Source: Parvularcula oceani
GTDB lineage: Bacteria; Pseudomonadota; Alphaproteobacteria; Caulobacterales; Parvularculaceae
Assembly: GCF_000733125.1 (NCBI RefSeq)
Contig: NZ_JPHU01000008.1
Coordinates: forward strand, 108,062-172,061
DNA: 64,000 nt
Direction of reading: 5' to 3'
Positions within the stretch are counted from its first letter, which is position 1. The number at the start of each line of letters is the position of its first letter. A program made the translations under genes and the position numbers. Below the pieces are notes generated by a model, which had not been told where the DNA came from, did no database searches, and saw only the letters and a list, made by a program, of their open reading frames with translations. Shown in pieces: positions 7,784 to 17,294 of this stretch.

Positions 7784-9278
7784 AACAGTTCTCGCGAATG
7801 AACTCGGCGTGCGGCGGCATATGCTCGGCGCAGGTCGCGATGGTCTGGCGGATATGGTCGAGCCGCCGGGCCGTCTCTTCGTCCGACAGCACGTTCGCCA
7901 CCGGGTCGTATCCGCCCGGCTTCACGTTCTGACCGATCAGGACCGAGAACCAGCTCGTATCGTTGAACAGCTCCTCGTTCTCGCGGAACACGCGCCCGTG
8001 CGAGCGGAAGAGGCGCATCTTGTCCTCGAGATAGTCCGGGATGCTCATTTCACGGACATAGTCCCAGAACGGCGAATCGTCCCGCTGCGTCGCGTGGTAA
8101 TGCAGGATGAGGAAGTCGCGGATGCGTTCAAACTCGAAGGTGGTGACGCGGTTGTAGCGGTCGATATCGGCCTGTTCGAAGCCGCGGTCGGGGAACATCT
8201 GCAACAGCTTGGCGATGCCGCTCTGTATGAGGTGGATGGAGGTCGATTCGAGCGGCTCGAGGAACCCTGCGGACAGCCCGATCGCAACGCAGTTCTTCAC
8301 CCAGAACTTCTTCCTGTGCCCGGTGGTGAAGCGCAAATGGCGCGGCTCGGCGAGCGGCTTGCCGTCGAGATTGGCGAGCAGGGTCTCGGTCGCCTTCTCC
8401 TCGGAAAGATAGGGGCTCGAATAGACATAGCCGTTGCCTAAGCGATGCTGGAGCGGGATGCGCCACTGCCAGCCCGCCTCGCGCGCGGTCGACCGGGTAT
8501 AGGGCAGGAGCGGGCCGGTGCTCTCGCAGGGCACGGCGACCGCCCTGTCGCAGGGGAGCCAGTGCGACCAGTCGTGATAGCCGGTCTCCATCGCCTGCTC
8601 GATGATCAGGCCGCGAAAGCCCGAGCAGTCGATGAAGAGGTCTGCCTCGAACTGCCGCCCGTCTTCCAGCGTGACGGATTGCACGAAGCCGTCTTCGCCG
8701 CGCAGGGCGACATCGCCGATGCGGCCCTCGACGCGATTCACGCCGCGGCCCTCCGCCTCCTCGCGCAGGAATCTGGCATAGAGGCCCGCATCGAAATGGA
8801 AGGCATAGGCGATCTTGGACAGGGGCGAATTGCCCGCCTGGACCGGCCGCATGAAGAGGTTCTTCTTCGCCGCGATGGACTGGAGCGAATAGCGCGCCAG
8901 CGCATCCGGGTCCGCATCCGGGTGGTTCTTGAGGAAATAGGCGTGGAAGGACACGCCCTCCATGTCGAGGCCATAGGGTCCGAAGGGGTGGATGTAACGG
9001 TCGCCCTTCCGCCCCCAATCCGCGAACTCGATGCCGAGCTTGAAGGTGCCCTTGGTGCGGCGGACGAAATCGTCCTCGTTGATGCCGAGCGTGCGGTTGA
9101 AGGTGCCGATCTGCGGGATCGTCGCCTCGCCGACGCCGACCGTGCCGATGGCATCGGATTCGATCAGCGTGATGTCGCAATAGTCGTTCTTGAGGAGCTT
9201 GGAGAGCGTGGCCGCGGTCATCCACCCGGCCGAGCCGCCTCCGACGATCAAGATGCTGCGAATCTGGCGGTCGGTCAT
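7758..9278 (-). CDS. Tryptophan halogenase-family flavoprotein (fourth of the operon)
   Basis: 506 residues of the FAD-dependent tryptophan halogenase family. The FAD motif IVGGGSAGWMTAA is at residues 11-23. The lysine equivalent to the catalytic Lys of PrnA/RebH is K80 in GTFKLGIEF. The WxWxIP signature is W270-Q-W272-R-I-P. The substrate-site segment FLEPLESTS (E344, S345) is intact. All known catalytic residues are therefore present. Its ATG overlaps the stop of the preceding gene by 4 bases. There is no NRPS, PKS or other natural-product gene nearby; the company of a TBDR and a cupin-8 protein in a xylan locus resembles the halogenase-like proteins found in TBDR sugar-uptake loci, whose substrate is unknown. 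It also needs a flavin reductase, none of which is evident here. Confidence 0.92.
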   Translation of the reverse strand: MTDRQIRSILIVGGGSAGWMTAATLSKLLKNDYCDITLIESDAIGTVGVGEATIPQIGTFNRTLGINEDDFVRRTKGTFKLGIEFADWGRKGDRYIHPFGPYGLDMEGVSFHAYFLKNHPDADPDALARYSLQSIAAKKNLFMRPVQAGNSPLSKIAYAFHFDAGLYARFLREEAEGRGVNRVEGRIGDVALRGEDGFVQSVTLEDGRQFEADLFIDCSGFRGLIIEQAMETGYHDWSHWLPCDRAVAVPCESTGPLLPYTRSTAREAGWQWRIPLQHRLGNGYVYSSPYLSEEKATETLLANLDGKPLAEPRHLRFTTGHRKKFWVKNCVAIGLSAGFLEPLESTSIHLIQSGIAKLLQMFPDRGFEQADIDRYNRVTTFEFERIRDFLILHYHATQRDDSPFWDYVREMSIPDYLEDKMRLFRSHGRVFRENEELFNDTSWFSVLIGQNVKPGGYDPVANVLSDEETARRLDHIRQTIATCAEHMPPHAEFIRENCSSGDLEAA

Positions 9279-10801
9279 GAGGAAGTCTCCGGCGGGTGCG
9301 GGCGGGCGGCGCAGTGGCGTTCGATATAGGCGGCGTGTGCCGGCAGCTGCGGCGCCGTGGACTGGATGGCTCTGTGGGTGCCGGCGAGGAGCTTGCCGAC
9401 CGCCTCTTTCGAAAGCGTGTCGGCCAGCGGATCGTACCCTTCAGGGCGCACGCCCTGTCCCCACAGCACGGCCAGCCAGTTGTCCTCGCCGAACAGCTCG
9501 TCCTCGTGCCGGAAGATCCGGCCCTTGGAGGCGAAGAGTTCGATCCGCCTGCGCAGGCTTTCGGGGACCTCCATCTCGCGGAGATACCGCCAGAAGGCGC
9601 CGTCGCGCTCGGTGCGGTGATAATGCAGGATCAGGAAGTCGCGCACCTGTTCGAATTGCAGCGCCATGAGGCGGTTGTATTCCGTCCGCTCGATCTCCGC
9701 GAAGCGGCTGTCCGGGAAGAGGGCGAGGAGCTTGTGGATGCCCGACTGGATCAGGTGGATCGAGGTCGATTCGAGCGGCTCGAGGAAACCCGCCGAAAGG
9801 CCGATGGCGACGACGTTTCCGACCCATGCCTCTTTCCGCCGCCCTGTGGTGAAGCGCAGATGGCGCGGCTCGCCGAGCGGCTGTCCCTCGAGATTGGCGA
9901 GGAGCGTCTGTTCCGCATCCTCCGCCGACAGATGGTCGGAGCAATAGACGAGGCCATTGCCGGTCCGGTGCTGGAGCGGGATCCGCCATTGCCATCCCGC
10001 CTCGCGCGCAGTGGATCGGGTATAGGGCAGAAGCGGCTCCGTCCGCGCGCTCGGCACCGCGACGGCGCGGTCGCAGGGCAGCCAGTGCCGCCAGTCCTCG
10101 AACCCGGCCTCCATCGCGCCTTCGATGAGGAGGCCCCTGAACCCCGAGCAGTCCACGAAGAGATCGCCCTCGACGACCTCTCCCGAAGCGAGGGTGACAG
10201 AGCGCACGAAGCCGTCCTCCCCGCGCAGGGCGACGTCGACGACCTTGCCCTCGGTCCGCCGCACGCCTGCCGCCTCCGCATGGCGGCGGAGATAGGCGGC
10301 ATAGAGGCCGGCATCGAAATGGTAGGCATAAGCGAGCGAGGAGAGCACGTCGCGCGGATCGCGCGAGGGCGGCAGGAAGCGGTGCAGATAGGCGGCGGCT
10401 TCGGACAGGCAGAACTCGCCGAGATCTGGGATGCGGCCTTCGGCGCGTCCTCTCAGCCAGAGCTGGTAGAAGCGGATTCCTTCGGCGTCGTGCCCGTAGC
10501 TGCCGAAGGGGTGCATGTAGCTGTGCCCCGGCCGGGTCCAGCCCTCGAACTCGATGCCCAGCTTGAAGGTGCCCTGCGTCTTCGACAGGAAGTCGTTCTC
10601 GTCGATGCCGAGCAGGCCGTTGAACTGCGAGATGGGCGGGATCGTGGCCTCGCCGACGCCGACGGTTCCGATGTCGTCGGACTCGATCAGCCGGATGCGC
10701 GTCCTGCCGCCCTTTTGCAGACGGGAGAGGGCCGCTGCCGTCATCCAGCCGGCGGTGCCGCCGCCGACGATGACGACGTCGCCGATCGGGGCCGCGCTCA
10801 T
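9275..10801 (-). CDS. Tryptophan halogenase-family flavoprotein (third of the operon)
   Basis: 508 residues, clearly paralogous to the adjacent genes. It has the FAD motif IVGGGTAGWMTAA, K80 in GTFKLGIEF, W270-Q-W272-R-I-P and FLEPLESTS, all intact and at the same residue numbers as in the downstream paralogue. The GVGEATIPP motif after the FAD site is also present. The start ATG (10801) overlaps the upstream stop and its stop overlaps the downstream start, both as ATGA. These overlaps imply one mRNA with translational coupling, so the four products are probably made in fixed ratio. Function beyond FAD binding and likely halogenation or oxidation is not known. Confidence 0.92.
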   Translation of the reverse strand: MSAAPIGDVVIVGGGTAGWMTAAALSRLQKGGRTRIRLIESDDIGTVGVGEATIPPISQFNGLLGIDENDFLSKTQGTFKLGIEFEGWTRPGHSYMHPFGSYGHDAEGIRFYQLWLRGRAEGRIPDLGEFCLSEAAAYLHRFLPPSRDPRDVLSSLAYAYHFDAGLYAAYLRRHAEAAGVRRTEGKVVDVALRGEDGFVRSVTLASGEVVEGDLFVDCSGFRGLLIEGAMEAGFEDWRHWLPCDRAVAVPSARTEPLLPYTRSTAREAGWQWRIPLQHRTGNGLVYCSDHLSAEDAEQTLLANLEGQPLGEPRHLRFTTGRRKEAWVGNVVAIGLSAGFLEPLESTSIHLIQSGIHKLLALFPDSRFAEIERTEYNRLMALQFEQVRDFLILHYHRTERDGAFWRYLREMEVPESLRRRIELFASKGRIFRHEDELFGEDNWLAVLWGQGVRPEGYDPLADTLSKEAVGKLLAGTHRAIQSTAPQLPAHAAYIERHCAARPHPPETSS

Positions 10802-12183
10802 CGTCCGCCCCCCGCCGAACGGCGGCGCGGGGCGTGAAGGATTCTTGCCACCTCGCCCTGGTCCTGTGCGGTTTCGGCGGCTCTCAGCACGGCCCGCCGG
10901 TGCTGCTTGAGCCGAGAGCGCGCCTCTCCGGCGGGCACGGTCTCCGTCAGCGGATCGTATCGGCGCGGCATCAGGCCGTGACCGAGCATGACGGCGAGGT
11001 GGCTGTCCTGATCGAAGCTTTCGCCGTCATAGGTCACTACCCGCCCGCGGCTCTCGAACTGTTCGATTTTCCGCGCGAGGGGATCGTCCGGCGCAGGCTG
11101 CGCGGCCCTGCCGGCAAGGATGCGGTGAAGGCGCTGGAAATCGGCGAGGCGCGCATAGGCTTCGCTCGTCACGCGGTTGAACTCTTCGCGCTCGACCCGC
11201 TGATCGGCGCCATTCGGCAGAAGGCCGCGCAGGGCCTCGATGCCGATCTGCGCGATCCGCATCTGCGGCATTTCGAGCGGCGGGAGACGGCATGCCGCAG
11301 CGCCGATCGCGACAAGGTTTCCGCGCCAGGACCGCGCCTGCCAGCCAAGGCGCCCTTCGCCGCCGGGGCCGCCGCTTCTCAACCTGATGCTGCGGCCGGC
11401 GAGGGGGATCAGGATATCCTCTGCGTCCTCTTCGAGGCGCATGCGCGTCGCCGAGAGGTTCGGCTGGGTGCTGTCCTCCGACCAGGCGAGGGCGGGGGCG
11501 GCGCCAGCGTCATGCCAGCCAGCCGCCGCATCGGGCGCCGTTCCGGTGCAGTCGAGATAGAGATCGGCGCGGAGATCCGCGCCGTCCTCCAGCCGCAGCG
11601 CGTCAATGCGATCGTCATTCCCGGGCAAGGCCTGCGCGAGGCGCGCGGCCCGCTTCGCGCCGTAGTGCAGGGCCGCGCGCTGCATGAACTTCGCATAGGC
11701 CGCTCCCGAAAGGTGCAGGCCGTATTCCGGCAGAGGCAGGCCCTCGACCTCCGCCTGCGGCAGGAAGCGGCCGCTGCGGGCCAGGACCGCGCCCAGCCAG
11801 TGCGGCTCGAAGCCGCCTTCGTCGCCTTGAACCTTCAGGCGCAGCCAGTGCTGGTGGAAGGCCGCGCCCTCGAGGCTCGGGCCCGGGGCGCCGAAGGGGA
11901 CGACGAAGCTGCGGCCCGCTTCCCTCTCATGGAGGGTGCCGAGCCTGAAGGTCCCCTCGCAGGCGCGGGCGAGATCATGCTCGTCGAGCCCCATGGCGTC
12001 GTGAAGGCCCCGCATGCTCGGCAGGCTGGCGAGGGCGGGCGGCGCGCCCGCATCCTGAGGCGTCGGAACGACCACGACTTGCGTCATCCGCCCCAGGAGC
12101 CGGGCGAGAAAGGCCGCGCAGAGCCAGCCCTCCCATGTTTCGCCGAGGACGGCGATCCGTTCTGTGCGGAGGCCACTCGTCAT
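10798..12183 (-). CDS. Degenerate tryptophan halogenase-like protein lacking catalytic motifs
   Basis: 461 residues from the ATG at 12183, which overlaps the upstream stop. It aligns along its length with the neighbouring halogenases but has lost their key features. The glycine-rich FAD motif is replaced by VLGETWEGWLCAA. The catalytic Lys is replaced by R80 in GTFRLGTLH. WxWxIP is absent, and the substrate-site EPLEST is reduced to PPLEMPQMR. Still, the frame is long, in coupled overlap with active-looking partners, and retains the C-terminal segments (DQDSHLAVMLGHGLMPRRYDPL). This suggests a maintained protein, perhaps a structural or regulatory partner of the intact paralogues, rather than a decaying pseudogene. 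Confidence 0.85.
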   Translation of the reverse strand: MTSGLRTERIAVLGETWEGWLCAAFLARLLGRMTQVVVVPTPQDAGAPPALASLPSMRGLHDAMGLDEHDLARACEGTFRLGTLHEREAGRSFVVPFGAPGPSLEGAAFHQHWLRLKVQGDEGGFEPHWLGAVLARSGRFLPQAEVEGLPLPEYGLHLSGAAYAKFMQRAALHYGAKRAARLAQALPGNDDRIDALRLEDGADLRADLYLDCTGTAPDAAAGWHDAGAAPALAWSEDSTQPNLSATRMRLEEDAEDILIPLAGRSIRLRSGGPGGEGRLGWQARSWRGNLVAIGAAACRLPPLEMPQMRIAQIGIEALRGLLPNGADQRVEREEFNRVTSEAYARLADFQRLHRILAGRAAQPAPDDPLARKIEQFESRGRVVTYDGESFDQDSHLAVMLGHGLMPRRYDPLTETVPAGEARSRLKQHRRAVLRAAETAQDQGEVARILHAPRRRSAGGGR

Positions 12184-13706
12184 GCCGCGGCAGCCGGGCA
12201 ATGGCGCTTGAGGAAATCCTCGTGCCGCGGCAGGGCGTCGACCGTCCGCCGGATCTGGCTGCGCAGCTCGGCGAGATAGCGTTCCGCCTTGTCGAGCGGC
12301 ATGCGGTCGGCCAGCGGGTCGTGCCCCTCCGGCACCACGCGCTGGCCAAGATAGACGGCGAGCCAGCTCGGCTCGAGGAAGAGGCCGTCCTTGTACTGAA
12401 CCACGCTGCCCCTGCGCCTGAACAGCTCCATCTTGTGGGACAGGCTGTCGGGGATCGCCATCGTCCGGACCCTGTCCCAGAACGGCGAGTCGTCACGCTC
12501 CGTCGCAAAGTAGTGCAGGACGAGGAAATCGCGCACCCTTTCATATTCGAGCGCCATCACGCGGTCGAACTCGGCAGCATCGAGAGGATCGACGGGACCT
12601 TCGGGGAAGAGCTCGACCAGCGTCGTGATGCCGGCCTGGATGAGATAGATGCTCGTCGATTCGAGCGGCTCGAGAAAGCCTGCGGAGAGGCCGAGCGCGA
12701 CCGTATTGCCGACCCACTGGCGGCGCCTGCGCCCCGTCCTGAAGCGCAGGAAGCGGGGCTCCGCCTGCGGCGCCGCATCGAGGCAGGAGAGGAGATCGTC
12801 CGCCGCCTCCTGATCCCCGATATGGTCCGAGCAATAGACATAGCCATTGCCCAGGCGATGCTGGAGCGGAATGCGCCACTGCCAGCCCGCCTTGCGCGCC
12901 GTGGCGCGGGTATAGGGGGAAGGGGGTCCCGCGCTGTCGCAGGGCACGGCCACGGCGCGGTCGCAGGGCAGAACGTCCGACCAGTCCTCGTAACCCGCTT
13001 TCAGCGCGCCTTCGATCAGGAGGCCCCTGAAGCCCGAGCAGTCGACGAAGAGGTCGCCGCCGATCCTGCGGCCGTCCTCCAGGATGACGTGGTCCACATG
13101 GTCCGTGTCCGGCACGAGCGCCGCGTCCACGATCCGGCCCTCGACGCGCTCCACGCCGAGGCCTTCGGCGAATGCGCGTAGGAAGCGGGCATAAAGCGTC
13201 GCATCCATCTGATAGGCATAGGAGAAGGACGACATGACCGAGCGGGGATCGGCCGCGGGCGGCGCGAATCGGTCCTGCTCCGCCATGACGACCGGCAGGG
13301 AATAGTCGCAGATGCGCCCGGCCTTGCCTTCGGCATGAAGGCGCCGCCACAATTGGTGAAAGGCGACGCCGCCCGCTTCGCGGCCGTAATCGCCGAAGGG
13401 GTGGATGTAGCTGTCGCCCTCCCGGCCCCAGCCGCGGAACTCGATCCCGAGCTTGATGGTGGCCTGCGTCGCGGCCATGAATTCGGCTTCGTCGATGCCG
13501 AGGCGCTCGTTGAAGAAGCGGATATGCGGAAGGGTCGCTTCTCCCACGCCCACAGTGCCGATGGCGTCCGATTCGATGAGCCGCACTTTCACGCCGAGCG
13601 GCGCGATCAGCCGCGCGAGCGCCGCCGCCGTCATCCAGCCGGCCGTGCCGCCGCCGATGATGGAGACCTCCCGCACCCCGTCCCGCGCTCTCGCATTTTC
13701 GTGCAT
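12180..13706 (-). CDS. Tryptophan halogenase-family flavoprotein (first of the operon)
   Basis: 508 residues from the ATG at 13706; a GTG at 13715 three codons earlier is an alternative. The FAD motif is SIIGGGTAGWMTAAALARL, the catalytic Lys is K85 in ATIKLGIEF, GWQWRIPLQ gives the WxWxIP signature, and FLEPLESTS is intact. A longer frame to 14231 would run into the divergent TBDR gene and is rejected. It is the first gene of the leftward four-gene halogenase operon and is divergent from the TBDR, with which it shares a 202-base promoter region holding a LacI-like palindrome at 13796. Confidence 0.92.
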   Translation of the reverse strand: MHENARARDGVREVSIIGGGTAGWMTAAALARLIAPLGVKVRLIESDAIGTVGVGEATLPHIRFFNERLGIDEAEFMAATQATIKLGIEFRGWGREGDSYIHPFGDYGREAGGVAFHQLWRRLHAEGKAGRICDYSLPVVMAEQDRFAPPAADPRSVMSSFSYAYQMDATLYARFLRAFAEGLGVERVEGRIVDAALVPDTDHVDHVILEDGRRIGGDLFVDCSGFRGLLIEGALKAGYEDWSDVLPCDRAVAVPCDSAGPPSPYTRATARKAGWQWRIPLQHRLGNGYVYCSDHIGDQEAADDLLSCLDAAPQAEPRFLRFRTGRRRRQWVGNTVALGLSAGFLEPLESTSIYLIQAGITTLVELFPEGPVDPLDAAEFDRVMALEYERVRDFLVLHYFATERDDSPFWDRVRTMAIPDSLSHKMELFRRRGSVVQYKDGLFLEPSWLAVYLGQRVVPEGHDPLADRMPLDKAERYLAELRSQIRRTVDALPRHEDFLKRHCPAAAA

Positions 13707-13795
13707 TCCGCTCACGGTCTTAGCCCTCTGCCCTGCGACTGTAACCATTCTGCCATACAGGCGCGACTGTTTCCGGTTGCCGCAGAGACCGTCAT

Positions 13796-13809
13796 TGATA
13801 GCGCAAACA
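13796..13809. promoter_or_regulatory. Possible LacI-type operator between halogenase operon and TBDR
   Basis: TGATAGCGCAAACA matches 12 of 14 positions of an ideal TGTTAGCGCTAACA palindrome, the type seen at 5960 and 22087. It lies in the divergent gap between the halogenase operon and the TBDR gene, where one repressor could control both. The two mismatches make it a weaker candidate than the other sites. Confidence 0.45.
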
Positions 13810-13908
13810 TTTTGTGCTCCCGTCGTCAAGAATGCGTCGGCCGACCGCGGCGATCGGCGTTCCGATAGAACCGCGGCGGCAAAGCCCGACTGGGCAGGGA
13901 GGAAACGA

Positions 13909-16900
13909 ATGAGCAATCCACAGGTGAAGTCCGTCCTCGAGCGACCGGTATGGGCGCTCCTTCTCGGGACGGCGTCGGCGGCATCGATGGCCGTCGCGAT
14001 GCCGGCAATGGCGCAGACCGGTAGCACGGTCGACCAGGAAGAGTTTCTGGGCGAGTCCGATACCCGCGCGCAGGACGACATCGCCGGGGACGAGCAGAAC
14101 GCCGACGTCATCGTCGTCGAAGGCATTCGCCGCTCTCTCTCCAGCGCGCAGGACATCAAGCGCGAAGCCAATACCTTCGTCGACGCGATCACCGCCGAGG
14201 ACATCGGCGCGCTGCCCGACCGGTCCGTCACCGAGGCGCTTCAGCGTGTTCCCGGTGTGCAGATCAGCCGCTTCGCCGCTGCCAACGACCCTGACCACTT
14301 CTCCATCGAGGGGCAGGACGTTCTCGTCCGTGGTCTGACCTTTGTGCGGTCCGAACTCAACGGCCGCGACACGTTTTCGGCGAACAATGGCCGGGCCCTC
14401 AGCTTCGCCGACGTTCCGCCCGAACTCCTCGGCGGCGTCAGCGTCTACAAGAACCAGACGGCCGACCTGATCGAGGGGGGTATCGCCGGCACGGTGAACC
14501 TCATCACGCGCAAGCCGTTCGACAAGGCCGGGCAGGTGATCGCTGGTGCCGTCGAGATGAACTACGGCGACTTCCGCGAGGAGGTCACGCCGACCGTGTC
14601 CGGTCTGTATTCGAACGACTGGTACACGGATGCGGGCCGCTTCGGTGTTCTCATCAACGGCGTCTATTCCGACCTCAAGACCCGTTCGGACGGCACTCAA
14701 GTGTCCAGCTTCCAGCCGCGGACCGACCTCGCCGGCGACGGCAGCAGGACCTTCGTCCCCGAAGGCGCCGCTCTGCGGACGCAGGATTATGACCGTGAGC
14801 GCAAGGGCTTTGGCGGCTCGCTGCAGTGGGAGAACCCTTCCGAGACGGTTCTGGCCACGGCCGAGTTCCTCCGCTCCGAAGCGACGACGTCTTGGAACGA
14901 GCACGTCATCGAGATCGCGACGGACAATGTCGGCGACACGGCGTTCTTCCCTGTGCCGGGCACCGAGTTCGGCTTCACCGATGACAGCCTTTTCTCCTAC
15001 GGGCAGATTTCCGCTCCGACGGGCTGGCGCGCCGACCAGAACACGGATCCGACGACCCCGATCTACGGTCTGCAGTCGAACAACATCAATCGCGGCGTCG
15101 AGCAGGAATACCTGACGCAGGACGCCTCGTTCAACGTGAAGTTCACCCCGAATGACCGGTGGGCCTTCAACCTCGACTACCAGTTCATCGACTCCGAGGT
15201 GAGCAACACCGATATCGGCATTTGGGGCTCGAGCTTCCAGGACGTGCTGCTGGACACCCGACAAAACATTCCCGAAGTCATCCTCACCCCTCCGACGCAG
15301 GTTGAAGGGCAGCAGTTCCAGCCGAACTCCGGCATCGCCTATGACTGCGCAAACGGCATCAGCAATACCTGTCCGGATTACGCGGATACGACGGAAGAGC
15401 TCTACGACCCGCAATACTCCTTCTGGCGGGCCGCCATGGACCACCTCGAGGACAGCGAGGGGCAGGAGCACGCCTTCCGCGCGGACGTCGACTACGACTT
15501 CATGGACGAGATGGGGCCGCTGCGTGCCGTTCGCGTCGGCGGGCGCTGGTCCGAGCGTGATCAAACGACCCGCTTCTCGACCTATAACTGGGGCGCACTC
15601 AGCGAAATCTGGGGTAATGGCGGCCCGGTCTGGATGGACGAGTTCGGCGTTCCCGAAGGCGTGGTCGAGAACTTCGGCTGGAACAACTTCCAACGTGGCG
15701 AAGTCGTGCGCCCGCCGGCCTATCCTTATTTCATGGATGCCGGTGAAGACTACGACGCGACGGCAGACTTCGCCGATGCGGTCGTTACGCGTTGGCTCGA
15801 TGCCGGCGGCGTGACGGGCGGCGCGACCGGCGGTTCCGGCGGCTGGCGTCGTCTGGCGGAGCGCGAAGGCGTCGTCGAAGGCACGCCGTTCCTTCCGGGT
15901 GAGATCACGGACGTCACCGAGGAGACCATCGCCGCCTATATTCGTCTCGACTACGGGTTCGATAATCTCGGCGACTCCGGCATGTCGCTCGACGGCAATT
16001 TCGGCGTGCGCTGGTTCCAGACCGATCTGACGTCCAGCGGCGCGTTCCAGTTCCCCGATCCCTCGACCCTGCCGATCACATCGGGTCTGGCTCCCAATAC
16101 CGACCCTGACGGTCCCATTCCGATCGGTGGCGAGAACGTCTGCCTGGCGCCCTATCAAGACACGAGCGGCGGGGACACGCCCGTATCGGACGGACAGCCG
16201 GGTACGATCCAGGACACCTACACGATTCCGGAGTTCTGCGACCTCACCGACGCAGAGGAGGCCGCGATCCGGGCCTTCGCCAACAATGCTTCCGAGGTTC
16301 GCGACGTCGACAACAAGTATGACCTCTTCCTGCCGAGCTTCAACGCGAAGCTCCAGCTGAACGAGGACATGCTGATCCGCTTCGCCTATTCTCGGTCGAT
16401 CTCCCGGCCCGAGGTCGGCCTCCTGCGCCCGAGCTATACGATCACGCCGTCGCTGACGGACGATCCGCGTACGCTCGAGTCGGAGAACCCGCGCGGCAGC
16501 AGCGGCTTCTACGGTTTCCAGGGTACGGGCGGGAACCCGATCCTCGAACCGGTGAAGTCCGACAACTTCGACCTCTCCTATGAGTGGTACTTCGCGGAAG
16601 TCGGCTCGTTGACGGTCTCGGCCTTCTATAAGGAGATCCAGAACATCATCGTCACGGGGCAGAGCTCGGCGACCTTCGAGAACAACGGCCAGACCTTCGA
16701 CGTCTTCTTGACCAATGTCCCGACGAACTCCGACGATACCGGCAAGGTGAAAGGCTTCGAACTCGCCTACCAGCAGTTCTACGACATGCTGCCGGCGCCC
16801 TTCGACGGCTTGGGGACGCAGGCCACCTATACCTATATCGACAGCACTGGTGTGCAGTCGTCCGGTCTCGACCCGACGCTCTCCAGCCCGGGTCAGAGCG

Positions 16901-17271
16901 AGGCCCTGATCGACCTGAGCGACTTCCCGCTGCAGGGCCTGTCGAAGCACAACTTCAACATCGCCGCGATCTACGAGAAGGATAAGATCTCGACGCGCCT
17001 GGTCTACAACTGGCGTGACGATTATCTCGTCACGCCGCGTGACGCGATCACGCCGTTCTATCCGATCTTCCAAGAAGCGACGGGTCAGCTCGACGGATCG
17101 TTCTTCTATACGGTGAACGAGAACGTGAAGGTCGGTGTGCAGGGCGCGAACCTGCTGAACGACATCACGGAGACCACGACGTTCATTCCGAACTCCGACG
17201 GTCTCAGAGGGGCGCGGTCCTTCTTCCAGAACGACCGCCGCATCACGCTGTCCGCGCGGTTCAGCTTCTAA
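13909..17271 (+). CDS. TonB-dependent receptor, Caulobacter/Xanthomonas sugar-type
   Basis: 1120 residues starting MSNPQVKSV at 13909, 6 bases after GGGAGG. The signal peptide ends near AMPAMAQ (about residue 37). The plug domain starts with DVIVVEGIRRSLSSAQ, followed by LPDRSVTEALQRVPGVQI and the barrel. The C-terminus ends in FSF, as outer-membrane barrels do. The length and the GIRRSLSSAQ..K plug start resemble the large receptor family found in Caulobacter and Xanthomonas polysaccharide loci. The presumed cargo is a xylan- or glucan-derived oligosaccharide, from context. It is divergent from the halogenase operon and followed by a strong terminator and then the cupin gene. Confidence 0.93.
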   Translation: MSNPQVKSVLERPVWALLLGTASAASMAVAMPAMAQTGSTVDQEEFLGESDTRAQDDIAGDEQNADVIVVEGIRRSLSSAQDIKREANTFVDAITAEDIGALPDRSVTEALQRVPGVQISRFAAANDPDHFSIEGQDVLVRGLTFVRSELNGRDTFSANNGRALSFADVPPELLGGVSVYKNQTADLIEGGIAGTVNLITRKPFDKAGQVIAGAVEMNYGDFREEVTPTVSGLYSNDWYTDAGRFGVLINGVYSDLKTRSDGTQVSSFQPRTDLAGDGSRTFVPEGAALRTQDYDRERKGFGGSLQWENPSETVLATAEFLRSEATTSWNEHVIEIATDNVGDTAFFPVPGTEFGFTDDSLFSYGQISAPTGWRADQNTDPTTPIYGLQSNNINRGVEQEYLTQDASFNVKFTPNDRWAFNLDYQFIDSEVSNTDIGIWGSSFQDVLLDTRQNIPEVILTPPTQVEGQQFQPNSGIAYDCANGISNTCPDYADTTEELYDPQYSFWRAAMDHLEDSEGQEHAFRADVDYDFMDEMGPLRAVRVGGRWSERDQTTRFSTYNWGALSEIWGNGGPVWMDEFGVPEGVVENFGWNNFQRGEVVRPPAYPYFMDAGEDYDATADFADAVVTRWLDAGGVTGGATGGSGGWRRLAEREGVVEGTPFLPGEITDVTEETIAAYIRLDYGFDNLGDSGMSLDGNFGVRWFQTDLTSSGAFQFPDPSTLPITSGLAPNTDPDGPIPIGGENVCLAPYQDTSGGDTPVSDGQPGTIQDTYTIPEFCDLTDAEEAAIRAFANNASEVRDVDNKYDLFLPSFNAKLQLNEDMLIRFAYSRSISRPEVGLLRPSYTITPSLTDDPRTLESENPRGSSGFYGFQGTGGNPILEPVKSDNFDLSYEWYFAEVGSLTVSAFYKEIQNIIVTGQSSATFENNGQTFDVFLTNVPTNSDDTGKVKGFELAYQQFYDMLPAPFDGLGTQATYTYIDSTGVQSSGLDPTLSSPGQSEALIDLSDFPLQGLSKHNFNIAAIYEKDKISTRLVYNWRDDYLVTPRDAITPFYPIFQEATGQLDGSFFYTVNENVKVGVQGANLLNDITETTTFIPNSDGLRGARSFFQNDRRITLSARFSF

Positions 17272-17294
17272 CCGCTTCGGGGTCTTCCTCCGGG

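Noticed and set aside
7758..13706. Halogenated natural-product cluster
   Set aside because: No NRPS, PKS, terpene or indole-assembly genes and no flavin reductase are nearby; the neighbours are carbohydrate genes and a TBDR.
13707..14231. N-terminal extension of the first halogenase gene
   Set aside because: It would overlap the divergent TBDR start and promoter and adds about 175 residues unlike any halogenase.
13792..17073. A 1093-residue open frame antisense to the first TBDR
   Set aside because: GC-rich codon use leaves the opposite strand open. The TBDR on the plus strand has a signal peptide, plug, barrel end and ribosome-binding site, while the antisense frame shows no family features.
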